NCBI GenBank assembly: GCA_013400155.1
Contig: VXBM01001947.1
Location: 1-64,000, forward strand
Length of the DNA stretch: 64,000 nt
Reading direction: 5' to 3'
Source: Helopsaltes ochotensis
Lineage: Eukaryota; Chordata; Aves; Passeriformes; Locustellidae
The notes under the pieces were generated by a model. The model made no database searches. It worked only from the letters and a program-made list of their open reading frames with translations, and was not told where the DNA came from. This document shows, one piece after another, positions 50,759 to 64,000 of the stretch (the first letter of the stretch is position 1; every line of letters begins with the position of its first letter). Made by a program: the position numbers and the translations under genes.

Positions 50759-52980
50759 CATTTTGGATCAATAACAAACTTGTAGCCACAAGGATAAGTG
50801 AGTTTTCATGGCAGATGGGCCTTGGAATGTATAAAAATCTCATGTTGCATTATGTCTTTTGGCCACATATTGAAAAAGACACAGCTGTGCTCAAGCTGTA
50901 CTCATAAAAGCCTTGCTCCCTGACAAAATGTATGAGTGCCTTCAATTCTTGTGGGTCTGCACTGGATTTTCAGGAGAAATTCATCACTTCAGTGCTGGTG
51001 CACTGTTAACAAACTTTATCCAATGCCAGGGGTATGGACTTATGCGTCACCTCAATTCCTTCTATGCAGTTCATTGTTTGATTATAGAGAAGAACATATT
51101 GCTGAAATTCAACTAATAAGGCAACCTATGAAAATTATAATAATTCAATATCCTCCAGATAATTTAGAAAAATTGGGAAACTGCATTTCCCTTTCCAATA
51201 TTTTATACAGAATGCAACTATTCTAAGCAATTAATATTTTCAACATCCTAATATGCAGTAGGCTCACAGAATAAAGAATAAGTAAGAATCAAGCAAAACA
51301 TTTAAAAAGAAAATTCACATACAATCAGACAATTATGTAAAATATAGCCAACAAATTATGCATATGAAAGGATTATTCATTTAAACTCAAGAAAATTTTG
51401 CAGTAGAAAGCAGTAATTGCTAAAGCTCACTTTCAGTCAGAGTGAGCTAAAAGAGTTTGATCAATTCTTGTCAGATCAGCTCATTTAAGTTTATTTCATG
51501 GAGGAAACTTGAGATTCCTAGTCTGATCAACAGAAACCTATTTTTTCTTTCCCATCTTAGTGAACTACCAAACTCAAGTCTCATTAATCCACCCTTCTGA
51601 AAACTAGTAACACAACCAAAATATTTTGAAAATAATCATCCAAACTAGAAACTGGAACTTCAGTGATAACTTGTGTATTTTGCAGTTGTTTGCAATGCAT
51701 TGTTTATACTATGCTGTCACTACATTTTTATTAATTTGAAGAGAATTAGAATACAAAGAGTGATAAATTACATTTTTGCATTTCACGGAGCAACTACAAA
51801 ATAACATAATAGTTTTAAATGCTCATTGCATTTGTCTTAGGAAAACAGAATGAGCAGGAACCATCCACCCTGAAGAATTAATCAGGCCAGGATATACTAG
51901 GCATAAATACTCCTCCAAGATCTTGGGTAGATGACAAGATTTTCTCAGCTTGCTGACTTTCACTGATTAAGGATCAAAAAGGGCCAGATGTGCTGCCTTT
52001 CCAAGCTATAGATGCATTGACATAGCAATATTGCCTAAGAGATTGTTCTGTGCTGAAGATACAGAGCTATTTTTGCTTAACTGATCTTTATTCTCTGTTC
52101 AGGAGAGAGCGTGTTTGAGCAGAGACAAAATATCTGTTGAAAGACACAACAGATAAGTATTCTCAATTGAAATAAATGAAGTTATTCAGTAAAACTGACC
52201 ACTGTTAACCGATATCATTGTCACAGTTTTCTGGTAAAATTTTGGAAATGAGATAAAAAAGGTTTATAGAGATTAAATTTTCAATAGATGCAGAAAAAAG
52301 AATATTTGTAAATACAAATCTAACAGGGGAAAAATCCATAATAAGAAAAAACAGTGTGAAAATGACATGGTAGAAAGTACTTCCAGTGGGTGTATAAACA
52401 GAGAGCAATATTGATTAAGGTGTATTCTAATCAATACACAGACACTTCAATGCTTTAAATGCAGTGGCTTTGATGACCTGAAGAGAACATTGTTCCACTG
52501 AGTGCAAAGGTTAGATAACTATGCTCTAACAACTGTAGAGATGTGATACTGTCTAATTATTACAGGGAATCAGATTCTTACGCAAGATGCCCAAAGTTCT
52601 AAGCATCAAGGAAGTAGGCAACTTTGGCCTACTTAATTGAGAGCAGAAGACATAAACAGTGTCTTCTGACACGGTTTATGTGGCCAACACACATGTGTTG
52701 TTTGTTTGATATTGGTACAAACACTTGAGTAAGCCTTATAATGACACTGCAACTATAGGGCATTTATCACCTTGATCTAAGGAAGCGTCCTCTAAATTAA
52801 TCTCTGCTAATATTGGTGAATAGTACAGAATATTGGATAACTACATGGAAGTCTGAATTTATTTGCACCACCATTTATTTTACACCATAATTACACTCAG
52901 TGTATTTTATAAAAAAACCCTTTGTTTTCCTTACCTTTTGTCCAAAATCCATCATTATTGTTTGGATGTCAAAAGGCTTG
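50759..52980. other. AT-rich sequence, no gene recognised
   Basis: No supported element. Confidence 0.5.
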
Positions 52981-52989
52981 CCTTGTTAT

Positions 52990-53600
52990 GAGCACTTTAT
53001 TGAGGAACAAAGGCTCCTCCAGTGTTCTGCTGATGTCCAACAGATTTCTGCAAAGAAAAAGTGACTGACTCAGTGAATGACACCTGCATCAGCTTTACCT
53101 TTCGTCTTCCTTGGCACAGGGAATGTGCTTGAAATAGCATCTCTGAATCTGAACATTTCTTCAAAAACCTGTCTGCCACGAGCTAAATTACCTTTGATAG
53201 TCTGCAACTGGCTCTCCAGGTTAGATGGCAGTCTCAGCAATTTGGCAGAAAGGTGATGCCAGTTTTCACAAACAGTGTCAACGTTCAGGAATTTGCAGCT
53301 GCCCTATTCTCTACAGACCAAAACTTGTTTGATCTCAGCCTCTACCATCTGCTGCTGCTATCTCATAACCAAACCAGAGGAGTCATTTCACAAACTAAGT
53401 AATCATCATCTACAACAATATGGGTTTGCGTTGGTACACCCCAAGAGCATTTAAATCTTTACAAAGATCTAAGATAAACTGTACTATTTCTAAAAAGCCA
53501 TGTTTTTTAGCTTGTTCTTCTACATTGGCTTTATTTTCAGGAAGATGAAAATTGAAATGTCTTGGTATAAACAAAAGCCTCTAGAGCTTTATCTGCTCTA
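52990..53600 (-). pseudogene. Decayed, apparently intronless protein-coding relic
   Basis: Parent gene not recognised. Reading the minus strand downwards, one frame runs LLFIPRHFNFHLPENKANVE, EQAKKHGFLEIVQFILDLCK, DLNALGVYQRKP (about 53592-53430), shifts frame into VVDDDYLVCEMTPLVW (about 53424-53377), and shifts again into VEAEIKQVLVCRE, stop, then CENWHHLSAKLLRLPSNLES, QLQTIKGNLARGRQVFEEMF and RFRDAISSTFPVPRKTKG (about 53340-53100), with a stop after GVIH (about 53080). The pieces are hydrophilic and protein-like, follow one another without intron-like breaks, and are split by two frameshifts and an in-frame stop. An AATAAA lies at about 53003-52998, where a polyadenylation signal would be expected after a 3' UTR. 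This suggests an old processed pseudogene, though no poly-A tail or target duplication is visible. Chance open frames remain an alternative. Confidence 0.4.
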
Positions 53601-56147
53601 TATATAATCTGAACAGAGTTTTAAATGGTCATCAATGTCACTACTGTATCACTTCATGCTGTGCAGACTTCCTTGGTTGAATTCAGTGGTAACTACAGAT
53701 GCTCAACATGTCTTACTATCAGGCACATAAAAATACATCTTCTGAAAGAGTTATGAATACAAATACATATACCTGATTGCAGTAAAAGATTGCCTCAACA
53801 ATGTGCAATGTGTTACACTAATCCCTTCATGTGATACGTCTCAGCAAACACTAATAAACAACCTTGGCTATGCATCACAACATAATTTTTCATTTTTAGA
53901 ACAGTTGTTAGCTTTTTTCCCCAAATTGAAAAATATTCACAAGAAATGCTTTTGAGTAAATCTGAGCAGTTTATGTGTCCATCAGCAATTGATATTTGCA
54001 ACCACATGGGAAACAGTTTTTCAGGACTGGCATCTGATTTCATAGACTTACCTGGAGATGTCAGATAAATACACTGTATTAGAAGATCAAAATTCAAGTT
54101 GCAAGCTCAAACAGACACAAGATAATTAAGAATGACTGAAAGCAATTGCTCTGTCTTTGCTAATATAATGCATCAGCCCAGTGTAACAAAATACTAACAA
54201 AAACATTGTCGTGGCACTGATAGACATATTTCACATTTACTGTAGGATTACACTAACAATTATCACCAAGGTCCAGACTGAACATGCCCTGAATAATCTG
54301 GAATGCCTGGCTGTTAGAAGTTTTAACATACCAGAAGGCTTCCCTAACTAGAATAGAGAAAATAATTTAGGATGGTAAGAGGCTGTTAATTGTTTTAATA
54401 CATCAGGGTGATCCTAGAGCTATTCTACCTAACTCTCTGGGGTTAGCTATATACAAAGTATTGAAACTTGGAGTAAATCCCACTGATCTAAGGGAAGTGC
54501 AGTGGAAAGAAATGCTTTGCTCAGGAGGAAAAAGAATGACATTTGACCCTACTTCTCTGTTTTGAGGGCCTCACAAGGAGAATTTCCAAAAGAAAGCAAG
54601 TAGCAAAGGTACTTTTTGTGCCTTGGTGAAATCCCAGTAGAGTTTATCTGAGATTAGTTCATTTTAAGAGGAGTGGAAATAAAAAAATCTTGAAGTATAC
54701 AAAATATCCATGTATGAAGTATTGCTTGGAGACAGAATAAAAAGCGCTGTGTCTTGTAGATTTGGTTGTTTTAAAGAGTTTTTAATAGACTTGAGAAAAT
54801 AGGTCTGAACTTAATCAAATTTAGCACTGATTACTTTTTAAGAAACAGAACATGTGAATTAAAATTAAGATTTGAGAATTCTATACAGTTGTAGTTAACT
54901 ACCAAACCCACAAAAAGCCTATAAAGTTAAGCAATTAATTAGGATTTAGACTACTGAATTTTAAAGCACTGAAATTGAAGTCTGCAGCCTACGACACTGC
55001 CAGTCAAAGCAGGAAACGACAAAGAAAGCAAATTATTCAATTTGTCCATTCTTTTAACTTAAAATGTAGTTTAATATGTCTCTGTAATGGGATCACATCT
55101 TTACACATTTATAGTACTCATCAGGATTTTGAAGTCTAATTTGAATTTTCCATCGTATATTTAAATACCAGAAAAAATCAAGTAATGTGAACTTAAAATA
55201 CTAATTTCTCTTTCAAATACATTTTCAAATTCCAAAACATAAGAACAACAGTTTTGTTTCTTCTTGCTAGGGAAATACAAAATAGAATAAGTTCAAACAG
55301 CTATTTAGATGATTAAAGATGAAAAATATCCTGGCGCACAAAAAACTAAACCAATTCACTGCTATCAAGATAGACTTTTATGTGTCCTCACTAAGTCAAT
55401 AATCTTACTTTAATATCATCACCGCTCTCCCTTCTTTGGCTTTTGTTTTCCTCTTGTTTCTGTGTTTTCCTTTGGAGGATTAGACCAAAATATCTTTGAG
55501 ACAGGGACCTCACTCTGCTTCTGAATACAATAAGCTGCCTTGGCCAAACGGGGGGAAGTGTGAAATAATAAACAAGACAGCCAACCAGCCCTCACACTTC
55601 ATCATCTCACAGTGGCTTACAATATTTGAATGCATTGTTCCATCTCATAAAATCTGGCCACAATACAGGACTTTGGGGAATCAGGAAATAATGAAATTTC
55701 TGTCACTGTTGGCTCTCTCCACATCATACAGGGGCTGAGTCTGATGTGGCTAATGGACACAGATACCATGACTGCTGTATTTCCTGAAATAAAAGCAGAA
55801 AAGGCAGGTCACAGTCGATATTTCTCACAGACTTCTGTGATCTTACCTCTTACCCTTCAGCAGAATAAAGGCCTACCTAGCCAGAAAACCAGATTTTTAC
55901 ATTATCTGACTTTTCTTGTCAGAAAGAAAAAAGCAAACTAAGCAGAAATTCTGATTTCTAGGACATTTCAATTAATAGCTAAGGGGTAGCAAGGAATAAT
56001 ATTGGGCATGGGTTTAGAGCACCTGTAGCACGGTCCCATGCTGCTGGTCATTGAATTGGTGCAAACCCATGGGAAAACCATAAGTTACAAATTGGTGGAC
56101 AGATTTTATTAATTCAGCTGTTAACTTGGGCTTGTTTTTTACATATC
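53601..56147. other. AT-rich sequence, no gene recognised
   Basis: Weak coding-like fragments on the minus strand up to about 53790 may extend the pseudogene, but are too broken to support. No repeat family is recognised in the rest. Confidence 0.45.
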
Positions 56148-56303
56148 CCTGAGCAGAGAGTTGGTAGATGCCCTATCCCTGGAACTGTCCAACGTCAGGA
56201 TAGACAAGGTTCTGAGCAACTTGACCTAGTTGAAGACATCCCTGCTTGCCTATGTTTAAAGGTCCCTTCCAAACCAAATTATTACATGATTCCATGATTC
56301 TAC
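56148..56303 (+). mobile_element. CR1 LINE, short 3' end fragment
   Basis: GAGAGTTGGTAGATGCCCTA, TCCCTGGAACTGTCCAACGT, GAGCAACTTGACCTAGTTGA, AGACATCCCTGCTTGCC, TTTAAAGGTCCCTTCCAAAC and the ending ATGATTCCATGATTCTA match the CR1 3' UTR in sense. The terminal ATGATTCTATGATTCTA-type repeat is at 56287-56303. Only about 155 bp of a 5'-truncated copy remain. Confidence 0.9.
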
Positions 56304-59300
56304 AAAAATTTCTGTGGCAGAATATACAGTCTTATAGTAAAGATACACACTGGAAGGGCTGTGGGTAGAATAGTAATAATCCGTGAATAATGTTTTTAGA
56401 AAAGATGCGATGTTTTTCTAAGCTTTAAAAACCATAGACTTTCCTTCATATAACCAAATGTTGCTCAAGAACACAAGTAAATAAATAGCAGCAATTAAAC
56501 TATTTCAATTGGAAAAAAAATTTAAAAATTATTGTTATTATAAAAAATAATAACAAAATTTCTATTCAACTAGTCTTTGTCCCTCTCTCTCATGCTATAC
56601 CTCAATAATTTTTCATATTTCTTCTATAGTATGCTCCTCCTTCTTTCTTAAAGCAGCAATAAATCACTATTTCGGTTGATTTATTTTCCTTACATAGAGG
56701 AGTTTCTGAGCATCCTTTTAGGTGAAATTTTTCAAAAAACGTATCTTCACAATCTTGTACTTTTCTAACCATGTCAGATGATCAGTGGAGTTACTCATTT
56801 CTTAAGAGCCCAGTTTGGGTTCCACCAGACAAGAGGGAAAATGTTATTTCAGCTATACCACATTTCCTTTTCTCTTCGTAGTCCCTCTGGGCTATTTAGA
56901 GACATAACAGAACCCTACACTGGCTCTTTACCCTCACTCTCTGCATCCTGAAAGGCCAAAACACAGATATATAGATGACACACAAATTGACTTCCTAATG
57001 AGCAAATTTATCTAATGGAAATGCCTGCACATACAACACTGAAGAAAGAAGAGCACCTAATACATAAATAAGCAATGGGTTTCACTTTATATTGTCTTCA
57101 TAATATTAAATATATTTTATATCTTTTAAAAATTAAATCTTAAAATATATAAATGAAATATAATTTATGTAATTATGCATGGAGGAATCAAATACAAATA
57201 TAAAAAAGCTAGCAAAAAATGAAAAAAAAAAGTCATCAAAATCTTCCCATGCCACTGCCCCCACCCCCCACCTGAGTTTTTTAAATATAGGCAAAGCTAA
57301 TTTATGACCAAATGCTTTTCCATAGTATTTAATGCTACTTGGATTGAACACCAGATCCTAGTTTGCATTTCAGTGTTTCTGGCCCATATTTGAGTTTTAA
57401 TATGACAACATATCCAATTTTCCATAGTATTGATAGATTCAACTTGTTTACGCAGATTGCGGTGTGTTGCATATTTCACCTATATGACTAAGTCTGATTT
57501 TCACAATCCTGTAATTTATATTTTAAAATTTTTGGAAGCATGTAATTTAAATGTTTATATGTAGTTCCACATTACATATGGATCCTGTGTACCTCTGGAT
57601 TCCATCTGTGGACATGCCAAGACTACCCATTCATTATAAAAAGTTTCACCTAGCATAATATTAAAAGCCCTAAATCATACACCAAAAACAAGATTGTACT
57701 TGCTATCTATTTCTTTATATAAAAGACAAGAGTTTTAATGTCTTCTTACTGGCATTCACCTAGATGATCACATTTTGCCAAAATCAGTAGATTTTTCTCA
57801 GTTCCATAAAGTAAGGAATTGCAAATAAAATTAGTGCAAATTTTAAGTGCACTGCTATCAACTATTTTGAAGATAAGAAGCCAAAATTTCAGCCTTAATT
57901 AATCTCTCTTATCCATTGTGACAGGTCACTCCTACAGAAAAATCTATTTTTCCCAATGAAGGTACCCAAAGCCATGTCACAACGTGATACACCACTAGTC
58001 ATGTGTGGATTTAAGATTAGGAATATCTAGCAAAATAATACTGTGTAACAATACCACACCTGAGTTATACTTATGGTCAGCTATGGTCTGTTCCTAAGGA
58101 AGGAAATCTGTCGTAGACTCTTGTTCCTTAATATGTGGAGCTATGAATCTTCAGCCAGACAGGATTGAAGCACAGCTTTGTTCTACAGGTGGCCTTTTAC
58201 AGAACCCTGGTATTATTCACGTCTTCCTTAAAATACAACATGAACAATTTAGCGAGCTTCTAATCTGTTTATTGGACTTCACATGCAGAGGTTTTATTTA
58301 ACATTTATCTTTAAGCTGACCTGCCTTATAATGACACATCATATTGCAGGAAATGAAAAAATTTTATTCCCCTGCTTTTTCCTGTGAAAATAGAAATTTA
58401 TGTTCAAAGATTCTACTTTTCTCTACTTGCTAGATGTAAATATGTCAGAGGTACATTAAAATGGCATTCAATATGGACTACTATTTTAAAAACAAACTTG
58501 TCATTCTTCTCCTGCTGAATTGCTCATAAATTCAAGTATGAATAAAGATATCAGATTACATTAAATGCATTTTGGTATCTGTAACTTTCTGCAATGAATT
58601 AGAACTGGCTGATCATGTCTCAAGTGCATTTCATTTTCCGTTGATTCATGTACTGCAATATAACCTTCAAAATTCCCTTATGCCAACAAACTCATTCAGA
58701 TATGCTGAGTGCAGGAGCAGGTTAAAGTGGCTATAAGATTGAAAACTGCATCAAGACATCAGAGAATACAGTAGTGGTATAATGAAAGCGTAAACAAAAC
58801 CTGCAAATATAGAAATTACCTTCCATATAATCCACTACTGAATTCAGTGGAGAGTTTTGGTGTAAGAAGATAACATATTAAACCAGAACAAATTGGTACC
58901 ATCACTATATTGAGCCTGTTCCATTCTGCTCCATTTAAGAATTCAGGACTCAGCACTGAAAAATATTTACTCTCCTGTTCTCTGAAAATAAACTTTATTC
59001 CAAAGTAAAATTTAAAGCTAAAGTGTTTTAACACTAGAACTAACACTGCATCTTGGTCACCTGATTGTTTTTGAAATTACTTTGAAAAATAACCTTTCTT
59101 ACTTTCCTTGTACATGAGCTTTTTGCTACTGAGTTGTGAAATCCAATCCATCCTTTAAAGGCTTTTTAAGCAAAAGTGCATTATTACTGACTTAGTAGCT
59201 TCTATTTTTTCAGTGGTAGCTATGGTTATGGATGAATGCTTTCAACAGAAGTTAAAAGAGAAAATGAGTCATTAATGATACCAAATCAGAGCCTTGTGTG

Positions 59301-59700
59301 CTTAGTGAAGCCTGACATGATCTTCAGGTTTCAGTTAGCATGGAGAGCTTACTCAGTATCTTAGTTTTCCACAATGAAAATATCCACAAAAATGTTTTCT
59401 TTCATAACCTTTTTCTCCAAGATTCTATCAGCAGAAGTAACCTATGACAGTAAACAGTTAAATGACATGACTGGGGGGAGCGGGTGGATAGAAAGAAATA
59501 AAAAGACATGTCTGGCAGCAAGAAAAATAAAACAGTTCTTGTAGTTCAGTATCTCTGTTTATGGACCTTTTGTTGTCATCCTACTCATTTCCCATAGACT
59601 TCTCGTCCCTGAAGATTGCACTCATCCAACACACCCAGGCAGCAGCACTTACACACCTAGTAAAGGATATGTTTAAAGAACTGTTTGTTCTTAATCTGTA
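56304..59700. other. AT-rich sequence, no gene recognised
   Basis: Contains a 10-bp inverted repeat with a 5-A loop (TTGTTATTAT at 56532-56541 and its complement at 56547-56556) and a short C-rich tract at about 57255-57271. No supported gene. Confidence 0.5.
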
Positions 59701-60170
59701 CATTCATTGTAAACTGTGATAAAATACCTTTGCCTTGTAGCTGTGTGGATCCCCTGATTTTGAACTAGATTGGTTTTGCATGCATGGAGATGATTCGCCA
59801 GTGGGAGATTGGCTATTCAGAGCAATGCATCTGCACCAGCTGCTGGGTCGGGCAACTCTAATTCCTATGCATTCGACCAGCTTCATGCCACTGTATTTCT
59901 GAATTGGTATAGTAATGTGTTGAATCAAATCCACCATGGAAGGCACAGGATCAAAGGAGGAAATACTTGTACCACTCCCCCAAGTGCCTGCCCTTTATAT
60001 AGCTTACCTCTTACACCAAGAAGATTAGTGCTGATAAATAGCTGGGGTGCAGTTTCAGTCCTAGCAACATGCTATGAAAACATCTTGCATTCAGTGGCTA
60101 ATCCAGACTTCTCCGTTCTCTGCCAGACCACAAACCTTTCATCATAAACTTCTCCATTCATCTTACACTG
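59701..60170. other. Relatively GC-rich segment with a TATA-like box on the minus strand
   Basis: Local base composition is less AT-rich than the surroundings, and ORFs overlap on both strands (59704-59946 minus; 59809-60147 plus). On the minus strand CTATATAAAGGGCAGG (about 60002-59987) is a good TATA-box match. I cannot assign a repeat family or gene; it may be an unrecognised old LTR. Confidence 0.25.
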
Positions 60171-63100
60171 GCATGAAGAGGCGACCCATGTTGGATACAT
60201 CTACAGATGTTTTATTAGTAGCACATGGTTTGGATGCTGGAATTATATGAGAACATACTGTGATCCAGCTGCAGGTGTTTACTAAATAGGAAATGAGTAG
60301 AAATATCATGGAGGCACTCTAGGAATGAAGCAATTCAATATTAATTTAGTTTCCTCAATGTTTATGTTAGCTGATTTAAATCTAAATCTGCTGCACTTCT
60401 GAGTTATTTCTATTCCCAGGACACACTCTTCCCTAGACATGGTCACTTCAGTCCCCAAGGACTCCTTCTGAACCATCATTGTAAGTAAGGAAATGCCACC
60501 TCCACAGGAAGGGGTGCTGACATGAGCAGTCCTGGGAGCCCCAGGGGAGGCCAGACACCAACAGTCATGGCTGGGCACGTCCTCAGAGGCATGGCAGATG
60601 TTGTGCAAAAGTTTATATGATTCTATACTTAGATTTATGTAAGTAATATCCGTTTCCTGATTTTTTTCTTATAAATGGTCTCTACATGCAACACAAAAAG
60701 ATAAAATTCGGCAAGGTGGTGTGGGGGGAGAGGGGAGTGGAAATAAAGGTTTTAATGCCGTTAACAGCTTATTGAGTCATGGTTGTTTCTGTTTCAAAAT
60801 CCCAAGTAATAAAAAGGGTTTTTCAAGTGAATTGTCAGGTAATTAGAACAGAGAAGTATTCATTTCCTCTTATCACTCATAGTTGCAATAGCTTTATCCT
60901 TTCTCCATGTAACTTTTGCCTTCTAAAACACAGAAGTTATCCTGAAGGAAGAATAAAACAGAACCCTTGTTAATTTAATAACAAAAGGCCATGAATAAAT
61001 ATCACATCTCCTCTGGAATAGATCCTTTAATTTAAGAAAGACAACTATAAGCTCTTTAATAGCTGGTATTTAGGTAACCACATAGGATATAGGGAAGCAT
61101 CAAATGCCATGTTCAGACTCAAAACCATGCTCAGATACTGCACAAGAAAACCCAGATAAGAAATCAAAGCATTAAAGACAGCGTTTCCTTTTATATAATA
61201 CTCTTGATCTTGAATATCAGGTTATTTGCAACAACTAAAGGGTTTTGACCCTAAATTGTTAGCAAAAGGAAAACATTTGTTTAATATGCTCATAATAGAG
61301 GGTTTATTTTTTCATTCACTAACATAGTTAAACACACAGTTAATTTCTGTCACACTGCAAATTCAAGGAACATGTATTAAGAAAAACAGGCAATTTAAAA
61401 TTAGACTTACTCTTATTAGAAGGTGCATCCTGTAAGCTGTCAAGACTTGTAAAAATGTGACAAAACATACATCAGTGCAGGGAGATATGTCAGAAGTTTA
61501 ACAAAAACAATTTTTCTAGGGTTAAGAAGTGCTTAAACTGCTGTTATTAATAATAACTTCTGATTATTTTATGAACATATAATAAACATCTGTACTATGG
61601 TTCCTGAAACTGTGGTGAAACTGCACACAGTATTCAAAACATGGATATACCAATTACTCTATGGTAATGATATTTGGGGTTTATTTCTACTAAGATAATT
61701 TATAACAGTCTGTTTACCTTTTTTACACCATGAATTGAGCTGATGTGAGCTGAGAAACAACTCCAGAACATCTAGAGATGTAACAAGTATTTTAGATTCT
61801 ATCACTTTTATCCATAATTAGATTATATATTATTATGTGAACTGTTTTTCACACAGTTATTTTGAAATTCTTCACCAGTTATATGAAGATTTATCAAGAA
61901 CTGTCTGGCTTGCTTAATTAGATATCCATTTCTCTCTTTTAGCATACTTTTTCTCAGTTATATATAAAAAAAAATTAAACACAGCAAACCTTGGGAAACC
62001 TCTTTTCATTTTGAACTGCTAATGAATTCCTAGTCTCTGCTTCCTAAATTTAGAATGTTGTCAATCTGGAAGATGACCTTCCTTCTTATGACAACTTATT
62101 TTCTGCAAAAATTTGTAGTGAGAGGTTTTATCTAAAGGTGTTCTTTTAAAAAAACAAAACTTTAACAGTCCTATTATTCTTAAGTGCTTGCTTGTTTTTT
62201 CTTCAAACATTTAGTGATAGCCTAAAGTGTGACACGTCTTTACAAAAGCAATATTGGCCTTTTACTAGCACATATTAATTAATGTATTTTAATAATTTTC
62301 TAATTATACCCTCCATATTTTACCTATGACCAAATGTTTGTTAGTCAATATTTCACCACATTGTTTTGTAATGCTGTTTAATATAATTTACCATCTTCTA
62401 TTCCTCTCATAAGGTACGTTGTTTCTGTGAGACCAGAAATGAAATCACAATTCATCACATTGCAACTTTAACCTAACAACACCTAATGGCTTTGGGATTG
62501 AAAAGAAATATTCAGCTCTCATTGTTCTCTAGGTTGAAAAATATTTATCTTTTCAACAAGGCAGGTACACCCTTTTCAGGACATTGCCTATATGTATTTT
62601 CAGAAATACACAACGTTATCTTCCAAAACATTTTTGTAAATCTCAGTACACCTGCAGTTCAAGACCGAACAAAATATGTTTAATATCCATGCAAAGACAC
62701 TCTGTATCTATTTCAAATGGGCTTCTCTTGTCTATATTTTCAAGTGAAAGATTAAAAACTATTTGCAAAGTATCTTTTTTTTTGTTGTTGATGAACATCA
62801 TGTAACCTTTTATTCATAAAAAAATGTGGGCCGACTTCCAAGTGACATTTCTTACACTGAGAGCTCTAATGTATTTCACAAGAGTGTTCACACAGGCTAA
62901 TTTCATGTGTCGAATGTGTAGTAAATATACACAGCAGACTGTTGCAAACTAGCAGCCTCATGTTAGACAAAAAGTCTTGGGCAAAATGCAGAAGAGAAGA
63001 GTTTCTAGTTTCTAAAAACCAAATATGTGTCAAACAAACCCTTTCTTCTATGACAAATAAAACTCTTGACTTTGTTCTTCCATATGACTCTCACTTCATT

Positions 63101-64000
63101 TTATGGTCTTAATTTCAATACTTCTAATAAATCAAAGAGACTGACTCATCATGGAAAATTGTGTAAAAGGAGGACAAAGAGATGAATCCAGGAGATGTGG
63201 ATGAGAGAAAGAAAATTGATTTATCTGCAGAAAGTTTTCTGTGGAGTAAGCCTGGAAATAAGAATGTGTTGTGAAATGTGGAGGGCATTAAATCATGTCT
63301 AAACCTAAGTTAAAACACCCAGTACTCTGAACTGTTTTAAGTGAATTACAAAACTTACAGATCAAATTACAGTGCTAAAAAATACAGGAAAAATTAATGT
63401 GTGAAGACCAAATATGTGGGGTGTTTAGCACAGCAAGAAACACGCAGGACACTGGATGAGGAGAAAGATCGAAAGAGGGCTTGATTTTATTTTTCTTTTC
63501 TTATAAAGATCTCAGATTCATGCCAGGGATTGGATGAGAGTGTGGCCACCTCTCCAATTCCACTGGCCTAGCTGACAATCATCAAATGTTTTTTTCATCA
63601 GCGTGTACGTGATGTTTACCAAAGAAATTTCCTAGACAAATCCTATCTATAGATAACACTAGTGTGAGAAGAAGCAAAAGCAATGCATAACATTGAGAAT
63701 TCTGACTCCACTCTAAGAACTAAGAAACACATCAGAAGGCTGTAAAAATCAGGGCAACACAAATATATGGTAACTGCTCTAGAGTAGGAATGGTACTACT
63801 TCAAACTATTTTGTCTTTAGTTATTTCCCAAGTTTTACAATTGAGTTGTCTAGCTTGAAAAAATACTGACATTCTGCAAATGTCTACTGCAAGTCTGTAA
63901 GAAAGGAAAATAGTCTGCAGTCCAAGGAAAATAGGTACTGTGCCAGAAGTAATTTAATAAAATTTGATAAAGTCAATATTTGGGGGTAAAAATGCTCTAA
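60171..64000. other. AT-rich sequence, no gene recognised
   Basis: Includes a G-rich patch at about 60716-60738. ORFs such as 60306-60608 (minus) have no recognisable domain. Confidence 0.5.

Noticed and set aside
50543..50907. Lysine/glutamate-rich and Phe/Leu-rich ORFs
   Set aside because: Direct translations of the homopyrimidine tract on either strand.
59809..60147. 112-codon plus-strand ORF
   Set aside because: Overlaps an 80-codon ORF on the opposite strand in a locally GC-richer block; low stop density explains both.
1..64000. CRISPR arrays, bacterial operons, phage or plasmid features
   Set aside because: No regularly spaced direct repeats, no ribosome-binding-site-led gene runs and no long ORFs. 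The repeat content is that of a bird nuclear genome.

Overview
The window looks like a gene-poor, AT-rich piece of a bird nuclear genome. The main evidence is repeat content. Several fragments match the CR1 LINE family, including 3' ends carrying the AGAATCATAGAATC-type terminal motif, and there are two LTR-type repeats, one of which I recognise as a family common in bird genomes. Pentanucleotide and hexanucleotide microsatellites are frequent. Two assembly gaps (19406-19470 and 30483-31072) both lie in or next to simple sequence. There are no bacterial-type genes, operons, CRISPR arrays or rRNA genes. No open reading frame convinces me as an intact gene; the longest is about 127 codons, which is expected by chance at this length and AT content. 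The window is best read as a gene desert or the inside of one or more very large introns.

Layout. 1-1015: no feature seen. 1019-2280: a large probable solo LTR on the minus strand with a candidate 5-bp target duplication, an internal imperfect tandem duplication and a GC-rich leader, followed by a pentanucleotide repeat. About 10.62-10.87 kb: the best coding-like stretch, a possible exon or RING/zinc-finger relic ending in a strong splice donor. 18-24 kb: simple repeats, the first gap, a tRNA-like relic and then an inverted pair of CR1 pieces (24061-24635) whose breakpoints suggest a 5'-inverted (twin-primed) insertion. 28.5-31.5 kb: a perfect hairpin, an ancient SINE-like relic, a GGTTT repeat, the second gap with a TATATC hexanucleotide array, and a 36-bp tandem duplication. 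35-45 kb: the densest repeat cluster, with CR1 minus (35.1 kb), CR1 minus (39.0 kb), a degenerate CR1 ORF2 reverse-transcriptase fragment plus (42.2-43.1 kb), a solo LTR minus (43.77-44.33 kb) and a related-looking bird repeat (44.55-45.05 kb). 46.7 kb: an ancient LINE 3' end. 53.0-53.6 kb: a decayed, apparently intronless protein-coding relic on the minus strand, notable because processed pseudogenes are rare in birds. 56.15 kb: a CR1 3' end on the plus strand. The rest to 64 kb is unannotated AT-rich sequence.

No previously undescribed biological system is evident. The most useful leads are the possible exon or RING relic near 10.7 kb, the candidate pseudogene near 53.3 kb, the inverted CR1, and three perfect 14-16 bp hairpins with very small loops.

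All family calls come from remembered consensus features, not from database searches. Boundaries of repeat fragments are approximate unless a target-site duplication is cited.
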